A stretch of 64,000 nt of DNA from the NCBI GenBank assembly GCA_025558095.1, contig JAIVFI010000003.1, positions 868,001 to 932,000 on the forward strand, read 5' to 3'. The notes below the pieces were generated by a model, which did no database searches, was not told the DNA's origin, and saw nothing but the letters and a program-made list of their open reading frames with translations. How positions within the stretch are numbered: the first letter of the stretch is position 1; every line of letters begins with the position of its first letter. This stretch comes from Hyaloraphidium curvatum. Lineage: Eukaryota; Monoblepharomycota; Hyaloraphidiomycetes; Hyaloraphidiales; Hyaloraphidiaceae. Below are positions 52,507 to 61,285 of the stretch, one piece after another. The position numbers and the translations under genes are program-made.

Positions 52507-54021
52507 ATGAACCCGCCGACGTCGCCCGTGCCGCGGCGAGTGCTCGCGACGCCGCTGCTCGGCGACCCGCCGCCGCCGCCGCCGGGGGTGCCGCCCGCGC
52601 CGAAGCCGCTGGCGCTGGCCACGCTGGGCCCGGGCGGCTTCGCGGGCGCGGCGCTGGGGCTCGCCGGCCTGCCGTCCCCGCGGACATCATCGCTCGGCGC
52701 CGGCAGCGACGCGTCGCCCGCCAAACCGCCCGACGGCTACGCGGCCGACAAGGGGGACAAAGGCGGCCGCGGCTCGGCGCTGGCGCGATTCATCATGCGG
52801 ACATGCTCGGTCGACGTCTCCGCGCCGCTGGCCGCCGCCTCGGACGCGCTGCGGGCGGCCGCTGGGCGCGCCAGGGCCGCCGTCGGCTACCGGGATACCG
52901 GGAACGGCGAGCGCAAAAGCTTGCTGCCCTCGCGGACTTTTTTCGGCGGCCGGCGGTGGAGGCCGAACGTGTGGACGCTGCTGCTGTACCTCAACGTGCT
53001 GCTGGCGCTGTGGCACATCGGGACCGCCTCGTGGACCTATTTGTCGTGCCGGGCGTGGACGGACGGGTGGTGGCGATCCGGCCACGAGCCGTGTCCGTAT
53101 CCGGGGGGAACGGTGGGTTGATGCCCTCCAGGAAACGAGTCGGTTGCGCTGACGTGCCCCGTTTGACAGCGGCTGCCGAAGGACTACGTGCCCGTGTGCC
53201 CCGAGCGGCAGCAGATCCCGCGCGTGGCACAATACGTCTTCGATTCGTCCATCAGGCCGCGCACCTTCACCTTCTGGAACTACCTGTCGGTCAAGTCGGC
53301 CAAGAAGCAGCTCGGGACGGACCTGATCCTGCTGCACTACCCGCACCTTCCCCCGACGGGCCCGTGGTTCAAGCTCGCCAAGCGCCACGTCACGCTGTCC
53401 AAGATCCAGGTCGTGGACATCTACGCGTGGTCCCTCGTGGAGCTCCAGAAGCGCCTGGGGAGCATGTACCTCTACGTGGTGCAGATGCTCCAGAACGGCG
53501 GGCTGTACCTGACCCCGGACACGGTCGTGCTGCGGCCGCTGGACGACCTTCTGCACCACCGCCAGGTGTTTTTCCAGACCACCTGCGAGGGGGAATGGTC
53601 GCCCAACATCTTCCTCGCGACCCCGGGGTCCGAGTACATGAAGCGCTGGGAAAAGGCCCTGGCCAGCAAGTGGTACTGGCTCGGCTGGTGGGTCGGCCAC
53701 CCCGGCGAGCGCGGCGGGCTGGGCACCCTCGCCAGCAGGATAGGCAAGTACATCCCCGAGGAGGTGCGGACGCTGCCCATGGACCGGCTGCGGTCCGTTG
53801 CGGACGACGCGGTGTGGGACTTTCTGGACGCCGTGGGCGGGCCGGACGGGAACCTGACGGCCATCATGGTGCTGCCACGGGGCGACGACGGGGTGGGGAA
53901 GGCGGTGAGCAGGGACGAGGCGCTGCGGGCTGTGGGATCGAGCAAGGTGGCGATGGCGCTGATCGACGAGGACTGGGAGGACGTCAAGGAGGTGCTGCGG
54001 ACCGTGGGCATAGGGAGATAG
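52507..54021 (+). CDS. Type II membrane glycosyltransferase, GT32/A4GALT-like
   Basis: Exons 52507-53112 and 53170-54021 (57-nt intron) give 485 residues. A long Pro/Ala/Gly-rich cytosolic N-terminus leads to one transmembrane helix (about 155-176, WTLLLYLNVLLALWHIG), then a lumenal domain with paired Trp/Cys. The catalytic region reads VVQMLQNGGLYLTPDTVVLRPLDDLL. This corresponds to the GGIYLDTD-x-V-L-x-x-L motif of alpha-1,4-galactosyltransferases and Och1-type mannosyltransferases, but the first Asp of the DXD is a Thr. FLATPGSEYMKRWE and LASRIGKYIP also fit the family. Golgi location is inferred. The stop is followed 113 bp later by the FkbM gene on the same strand; both encode membrane-anchored enzymes. 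Confidence 0.72.
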
Positions 54022-54134
54022 CACGGAGAGTGTCGCAGAGCGGTGTGCAAGAGTGTGAGCCCGATCGCGTCGATCCCCCGGGTTGATGATTCGATGATTC
54101 GAAGGGGCCGGTCCCTTGGGAACTGCAAACGGAC

Positions 54135-55497
54135 ATGGCGTTTCCCCGTCTCCCGCGGGGCCTGCTGCGGCTCATTGCCCCAGGAATCCTCATCTTGATA
54201 TTCTGGCGGATATACATCGCCCGCCAGGCGGACGACGGGCCGTCCCCGCCCCTCGTGGACGTGCGCGACCCCGGCTCCCCGCGCGGCCGCGACGCGTCCC
54301 TGCCCCCGGCCGCCGGCGGGCCGGACCGGACATTCGGCTGCCAGCTTCATCTGCTGCAGCAGCCTCTACGCGCGGTGCGCGTTTCGGGCGGGATCAACGG
54401 ACGCACGCCGTACAACATCTTCCTCCACGCGCCGCTCAGAGACAAGCACATAAGCGAGCAGTGGAGTGTTTCCGGGCGCCCATCTTAGGGTCTGGACGAC
54501 TCATATGTGTCCGTAGGCTTTGGCTCTCGAAGGGAACGCAGTTTTTCGAGGATGGGTACCAGGAGGACTTTGCCAACGCGGTCGAGGTGGTGCAGAGGGT
54601 CACGGGGAAGGAAAAACTGGTCGTGCTGGACCTGGGGGCGAACATTGGGCAAGTGGTTTGCCGTGCGATTGGTGGGATGGGAGATTGACGTGCTGGCCTG
54701 CAGGTTACACGCCCTCTTCTTCGGCAAGGTGCGCACTCGCCCGCGAAAAGCTTACTTCGCCCTTCTCAACCCCTCATCCACAACGGCGTTGCCGTTAACG
54801 CACCTTTCCTGTCCAGCTGGGCCACACGGTTCACGCTTTTGAGCCGCATCCCCCCAATTTCCGCCTCCTGCAGTGCTCCGCCTTCCTCAACGGTTTTGAC
54901 CCCGCCCTCTTCCACCCCCACAACCTCGGGATTGCTTCCAACCCCAGCCGCAAACGCGCCTGCATCCAGATCCCCGAGGCAGACAACCAGGGCAACGCCG
55001 TGATCTCGAGCTCCCTGGAACCGTCCCGCTCCGGCTGCCCAGTGGGCTCCACGGCCGTCAACCTGACCACCCTGGACAGCTTCTTCCTCTCCGCCACGGC
55101 GCTCGCCTCGCGGCCCGTGGACATTATGAAGATGGACGTGCAGGGCATGGAGCACGCCGTCCTCCTGGGCGCCTCGACGCTGATGACGATGAGCCCGCCT
55201 CTCTTCCTTTTCTTCGAATTCGAGCCCTTGTCCATCCGGAAGCAGGGCGGGGACCCGCTCGAGCTCCTGAGGAGGCTGAGATCGTACGGGTACTCGCAGG
55301 GCTACATCATGCCCGGATCCGGCGTCGAGGCAAAGTACAAGACCAAATCCTTCATCGGGCTCGAGGAGGACCTCGCGGCGGGGAAGCTCGGCGGGATGGT
55401 GGACCTGGTTGCCGTGCACGGCAAAGTGGGGAAGGAGCTGGGGGACCTCTGGGGCAATGCGCGCAAGCCGAACGGAGAGCTGAAGGACGACGCATGA
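54135..55497 (+). CDS. Membrane-anchored FkbM-family methyltransferase with a 25-nt microexon
   Basis: Exons 54135-54460, 54517-54648, 54704-54728 and 54817-55497 give 387 residues. A type II anchor (about residues 14-28, LIAPGILILIFWRIYI) precedes a lumenal region. The SAM-binding motif I is VVLDLGANIG, which continues LHALFFGKLGHTVHAFEPHP only when the 25-nt exon is included and intron 2 uses a GC-AG pair (54649-54703, GCAAGT donor, 55 nt). Later blocks MKMDVQGMEHAVLLGA and FLFFEFEP match Methyltransf_21. FkbM enzymes O-methylate sugars and other hydroxyls. Introns are 56, 55 and 88 nt. Pairing with the upstream glycosyltransferase suggests glycan modification, which is inference. Confidence 0.8.
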
Positions 55498-55757
55498 TTT
55501 TGTTCATGTCCGATCCGCGCTCGGTTGCAAGCCCACGATCGATACCGAGCCCTTTGCATACGGTCCCGAACAAGAGTTTGGATCGTGCAAGTACCGTGCG
55601 CTCCCCTTGAAGCGACTTGGTACGCCGGTCCGTCAGATTTCGGGAAAGGCGATTGCTCACTCTCCAGTATCTACTCAGGTACCACCACACACGGGCCAGA
55701 CCTGTCATACAAAGAACCCCAACCCCCAAGCGTCGAATGCCGGCTACGTGGCGTGTG

Positions 55758-57342
55758 CTACATCTCGTGCACTAGACGATCGATCTTGGACGCCAGGTCC
55801 TCTCGAGTCAAGGTCCTATTGACGCCCACGGTCCCTGCCGTGGAGCTAATCTCAATGTCGTCTGGAATCCGTGGTGAACCGCTCTGGTCAGGGACAATGT
55901 CTTCGCACGGTTGTGCGTTGCCAGGTTCCCCAACATCCCCGCGCAAGGTTGCGCCTACACTTTCGTGTGCAGGCGCCGCGATCTTGGATTCTCGAGGTTG
56001 AGCTCCACGGATTCGGCTCTCAACCAATCTCGGCACTCGGCCGATCGAGAACACGCAAAGCGAGTCCACAATGTTGACAGGGATCTGCACGACCAGTTCG
56101 TTCCTGCGATCGAGGTTTAGGGAGGCGCACGAGAGCGACAGAGAGCAACTCACTGTCTTGACGTCCCAACGGCAACTTCAACAATCCACTGCACTTCAAA
56201 AAGAGCCCCCCTGGTTGTGCGTGCTCCGGGAGGAATGGAAACGTCGAACGTGTAGCGTGAGCTGTCACCCGCGGCTACGCCTGGGAAAAAAGCCTCCTCG
56301 GCAAAGGATGGGGCCGCAAATCGCTCCGTCCAAGGTACAGGAGTCTTTGCAAGGAAGGTGCCGGGTTTGCCAACGTTGGTCCCCGTGGTGTAGTTGGTCT
56401 CCGTCGCCGGTGCGACATCCGTGCGGAGTGCCGAGTGCTTGGCCCCTTCCGTGCGATACGTCGCCAATCGGCGCATCAACGTGATGCGCCCCGTCGTCAA
56501 CTTGACTTCGCTCCAGTTGGCCACTGCGATTTCCACAAGTCCTCTCGTGCCCGTCGTCCACGCGCCCTTCTCGCCACCGGTCAAGACCGCCGTGGCCCGC
56601 ATCCCAACCCATCCCTTTGCCTTGGCCCAAGGCATGCGGCCTGAAAACTCGCGTTTGGCGCTTTGCGACGGACCCTTTGGCTCGCTCGAAACGCCCGGAT
56701 AGAGCCCGCGACTGAGGATGTCAACAACAGGTCCAACGACTTCGATCTCTTGCGCGTGGATCAGCCGAGCAGTCCCACCCAACCCCATGATTCCGGCTAC
56801 GACGTAACGAATTCCTCCGAAGCGATCGCACCAGTACGAAGGGGGGCAAGGGGTCTGCTCTCCTTCGGGAGCGCAGTTCGTCGGGATGCGCAGCCTGAAG
56901 GCGAGCGCGGTGGATCCGGTCTTGGCCCTCTGGTCATCCATCTCCGAGGATCGAAGCTGGAGAGAGATAGAAGCGAAAGCTCGTCGAGAGACTTCAGATT
57001 TACCCGCCCCGCATGTTTCTACGGATTCGTGTGTGAGGGAGTTCTGTCTCCGAACTCTACGGCAACCGCCTCACCTTCAAACCCAACGAGATCTACGGAG
57101 ATGTCTCCGAGCGAGACTTTGGAAGCAGACGAGCGGATGACATGCAGCGTGCCTGTTACTTCCTCGCCCGCGACGAACCGGGTCCGTTCGACATGTATCT
57201 CCAAAGAGACCGGGCCCTGCGAACTCTTCACCGAGGGCGGGTCCGCACTGCAAAGCAGTGCAAGAAGTGCACTGTCCGCAGGGGAAGCTTCCGTTCGAAT
57301 GCTCGGGCGCGAGTCGGCGCTGCCAGGGGACGGCGTGGCCAA
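55758..57342 (-). CDS. Arrestin-fold (alpha-arrestin-like) protein
   Basis: Exons 57342-57075, 57018-56154 and 56103-55758 (introns 56 and 50 nt) give 492 residues. The N-terminal arrestin sheet starts about residue 45: VSLEIHVERTRFVAGEEVTGTLHV, then ISVDLVGFE, continuing after intron 1 into a basic strand. FRLRIPTNCAPEG and CPPSYWCDRFGGIRYVV correspond to the PPSF/Y and IRY segments typical of arrestins. The second sheet has AVANWSEVKLTTGRITLMRR, TFDVSIPPGARTTRGALFEVQW and LVVQIPVNIV. No PPxY motif for NEDD4-type ligases was seen, so an adaptor role in cargo ubiquitination is not established. It shares a 712-bp divergent spacer with the Treslin-like gene. Confidence 0.75.
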
Positions 57343-58054
57343 GGACTAACAGACGGCATTCAGAGAAGGGGACCGGGCTGGCCGAAGGGCGCAACTCACC
57401 GCGGGCTTTGAAACTATCTCGTCCGGAGATATGCCCGGGTCCATCGTGGGGCACCTCTGATCGCCCGGGGGAATTAGACGTGTTGTTTACTACTACGTCG
57501 TCGTCGGATGTGTGCTCGTTCCCCCCGCTCTGCCGTTCAAGGCCTCGGCAGATTCGAAAGCACACTTCACTGGCCTTGACAATCATCCTTTAGATTGAAG
57601 AATGCTGCATTGCTTCTACACTCGCCAGTCCAACGAGTGGCTTGGCTTGGAAACAGTCTTCCCCCGGTGAGCCAATAGGCAACTCTCCTATAGCAAGCCT
57701 TTGCCAGGAGTTGCTTTTGACTGCATTCGATCTCCGTGAGTACTGCCTGCACCCGCGTGGCTGTCGGGGAAACCGATTCGGTGATGACGGGAAACCTCTT
57801 CATAAAACCTCCTCGTCACTCACGACTCGAATTCGTTGGCTATTGTCCTCCCTCCCCTGCGTTCCCTGCCTTTGGCGCCCAGCGCACATGTTAGCTTTCG
57901 GTCTACGCGTCTAACGCCGGCCGGTCGGGGCGGGACTTTGACGGAGGGCGCGCGCGGAGCCCCGAGTCCGGGCGGACGACGGACGCGGCAAGGCAGCCAC
58001 GACGGCGGAGGACCATCTTCGGGCTCCCGGAAACACTACCGCACTTTCGGCAAC
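57343..58054. other. Divergent intergenic region (arrestin-like / Treslin-like)
   Basis: 712 bp between two divergent start codons. No gene, RNA or repeat is recognised. The frame of the plus-strand gene is open from 57836, so its true start could be upstream of 58055, but the extra residues are low-complexity. Confidence 0.5.
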
Positions 58055-61000
58055 ATGCTCACCGTCGCGGCTTCTCCCGGCGTCGTGCACCGGCCCGCGA
58101 TGTTGGCAGTCTTTGTCATCGATGTCGGCGCGTGCCCGGTCGCGGCAGACGCACTCATGTGGGCCACACGGGTCTCTCTGGCCGTCGCCCGCGTGTCACT
58201 GCATTTGAAGTCGGCAGATCCGAGGTTGGAGGTGGCGGTGGACGTGTTTTCTACCCGCGAGAGACCGTCCTTGGCCGTCCCGCGGCTGCGCCATTCGCGG
58301 CCGGACTCTGTGCTGAGCTCGCTGCCGGAGCTCCTCGTTTCTGCTGTCCGGGGCCTCCCCAACAGCAGCAGAACTGCCGGAACGCGGCTGGAGGCGTTGG
58401 ACATGCGGCTGCGGGCCCTGCAGGGTGCCGCCGGTTGGGACTCTTCGACTTCGATGGATCCGATACCAGCGCAGTCGCCCCTTACGGCGAAACACCGCGG
58501 ACACGGAGTCCACAAGAAACCGTTGTCGGAGCAGCTGACCTCGGAGTCGGACCGCGTGGGAGTGCTCAAGAGGCTGAAGGCTATGCCCCCGAGCGCTGTA
58601 CGGCACCACGTTTTCGTCATCTCCGATGTGCCGACCGGTGCCGAATGGTTCGGTGGCACCGCATCGAATAGCTCGGAACGTACGAGACGCCAGCTGCAGG
58701 ATGCCCTGCTCGGCAAGGACGGCATCAACTGGGCAACCTGGACCGACTTCCGGGTCGCCCTTTCCTGGCTGCCGCTTTCGCCCCCGCCGGATCGGACGCT
58801 GGAAGCTGTCGTCAAATGCCTCGGAGGCTGCATGGTGCCTCTTCCGTGGCTTACCTTGCCCGAGACTTGGGTTCCCTCCGGTTCCGTTTTTGGTCCCAAA
58901 AGGCCTCGAATGATTGAGCGCGAGTTGGGCCGCGTCGCGATCACAAAGGGAATTGTGCCCGTGCTCGAGGATGACGAGGACGAGCGACTTGTCGTGGAAG
59001 CTCACGGCCGATCGTTTGCGCTGCATGGGACGCGGTTGGGTTCCTGGGAATCGGCCGCGACCTTGTTCGCGGACAGCGGGGTTCCTTCTTTGCAAGCGGA
59101 GCTACCCATTACCTCTTCGCCGGACTGCCCTGCCTTCATCATGCAATCCATACCGGACTCATTTCCTTCCGAGCTTTCTTTCTCGTGCGACGATCGGACA
59201 TTTTCGCTCCATCTGGACGGCGGCGTGGCCGTTTTGCTTGCGCAGGACGCAGGGCCTGGAGCAGCTTTCGACGATCGCTTTGACGAAGCGGTCGATCTCC
59301 TTCGCTGCATGCCCTCGCAACTTATGCCCGTGCCTGGCCGGAGTTTGTGCACCTCGCCCCTCGCTAAGGCGCATCTTCGGTCGCCACAACCCTACTGCAA
59401 AACACCGCTCAAGAAGTCCTGGGGCGCGGATGAACTCGCAATGGAGGAAGATTCGTCATCCGCCGAGGCCAAGAATGCGGCAGACCTCGTCAAACTGTAC
59501 GAGGCCTGGTACGAGCATGCTGCTTCGGGTGACGAGGTGGGTTATGTTGTTTTGTCACCAAAGCCCCCGCCGAGTGACTTGTGCACTGCCTTAGGGCTCG
59601 CTATCTGGTTTGGCGGAGTTTCTCAATGGCCAGGTTCCCGCCTTGCAGGCGTTGGGTCCGCAGATCGCCGTCGAACTTCTGGACCTACTCCTTGTCCCAA
59701 TGTCTGCGGTCTCGGAAGCCGACACTATCCCGGACGAAGGCATGGTTGACGGGTCGGATCTTGTCGTGACCGAGCAATCTTTTCGGCTGCTCAGCGCCTC
59801 CGCGCTCGATAGCAATTATCGGGCCTTGGAGACTGCGGTCCTTGAGGCCGTCGAGTCCCAGGGATCGCAAGGCGATGCTCTGGAAGCCGCGGCGCGGCAT
59901 TGCTGGGCGACCAAGGTTGCTGCATTGCAGGCAATGCTGCTGCTGCACCTGGAAATGCTCCGGATTTCCCTTCAGTTGGAGGTGCCTCTGCCGCAATTCG
60001 ACGAGCCCGAGAGCGCTCTAGGCAGAGAAGGAAAGAAAGCCAAGAGCCGGCCGCGGACCGGCGAATCGCTGCTCAAGTCAAGAATCGACGACCTGCTTGT
60101 GGATTTGCGCACCGAGATCGGCATGTACGATCCGCCGATCACCGAAGAAAGCGAGCCCGAGAAGCCTCCGGTGGATTTAGAACTGCTCCGACGGCTTGTC
60201 GGTGGCTACGATTGCCTCGGGCCGGACGCACGGCGCTGGTGGAAGGAGATCAAGGAGATGATTGCCATGGACGCACCGTTGGAGGACGCTCCGGTCGGCA
60301 AGCCTTGGGCTGAAGAGGAGCCGATCAAAGTCGAGGTTGTTCCGGCCCCAATCCCCGCGTTTGCCCAGCAAGAGCGGCGGGTCAACCGGACGTCTTCCCA
60401 GTCTTCGGTTTCCTTGTCGGCGGCGTCTGTTTCCCTCCCAGCCCGCGCCGACTCCGTTGGTTCCACTGGCTCGCACGCCTCGGCGGCAACCGTGGAAGGT
60501 TTCCTGCAGCATCGCGCAAAGCAGCGATCGGGAATCGGGGGCGGACGGATGCTTCAGATTGACGTCGGGCAGATTGGCAGCGGCAGGATGCCTGGGAGGG
60601 GACGAGACGGCAGGAAGAAGGCCAGCGGCGGGAGGCTTGAGGCTCCCCAAGGCATCCGCATTGGGGCCAAGGTGCGTTGCCGATGCGACCCACCAACGAA
60701 AGGGCTCTGATCCAGGACTCAGAGCCCCTTCAAACCAATCAAGCCATCCGCCAAGCCCCCCATGATTCCGCAGCACAAGCCGCAGACCAAGATTCCGGCC
60801 GCCGCTTCCCGGCCGAAGCCGGCAGACGAGCCAGCGTTGCTGGTTCCCGAAACCCCGGCAGCATCGAAGGCGCGGCGCAAATCCTCCGCCAAACACACCC
60901 CTGTTCGTGCCGTTCGTGACGAAGAGTGGGAAGTGCGGCGCCACACCCCCGACGAGTTTGCGAGGCGTCTGCGCGGTGATGATGGACCCGTCGTGCTCGA

Positions 61001-61184
61001 AAGGAAGCGCAAGGATCGGGATTCTTTCGGGCGGACGGGACCAGAGTGGGAGCCTGAGCCGCCGGCGAAGGCAGGGAAGATGAAGGAAGGGACGGCTGTC
61101 GCTGCGGAGGAAGTGGAGATTGCTAAGGTCAGGAAGCCGAAAGGGGCCAGGCGGGCGGTGGACGATCTGCTTGGGTTGCTGTAG
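58055..61184 (+). CDS. Large protein, possibly a Treslin/Sld3-like replication-initiation factor
   Basis: Exons 58055-59536, 59595-60671 and 60723-61184 (introns 58 and 51 nt) give 1,006 residues. The N-terminus starts as a vWA-like strand (MLAVFVIDVGACPVAADALMWATRVSLAVARV), as in Treslin. The middle has globular strand-rich parts without known motif. Around residues 600-640 the segment ARHCWATKVAALQAMLLLHLEML resembles the core helix of the Sld3/Treslin domain that binds Cdc45. The C-terminal third is Ser/Lys/Arg-rich with many SP/TP sites (HTPVRAVRDEEW, RRHTPDEF), suited to CDK control. Each feature is weak alone; together they suggest Treslin/TICRR, but I would not exclude an unrelated nuclear protein. 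Confidence 0.5.
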
Positions 61185-61285
61185 CGACAACGCAGAAATT
61201 GCAGAGACCTGCATCCAAGTCGCACGTTGCGTATTGCAAGAAGGCCAAGAGCCACATAGCATTACCGTGCCCGAGCAAAATTACA

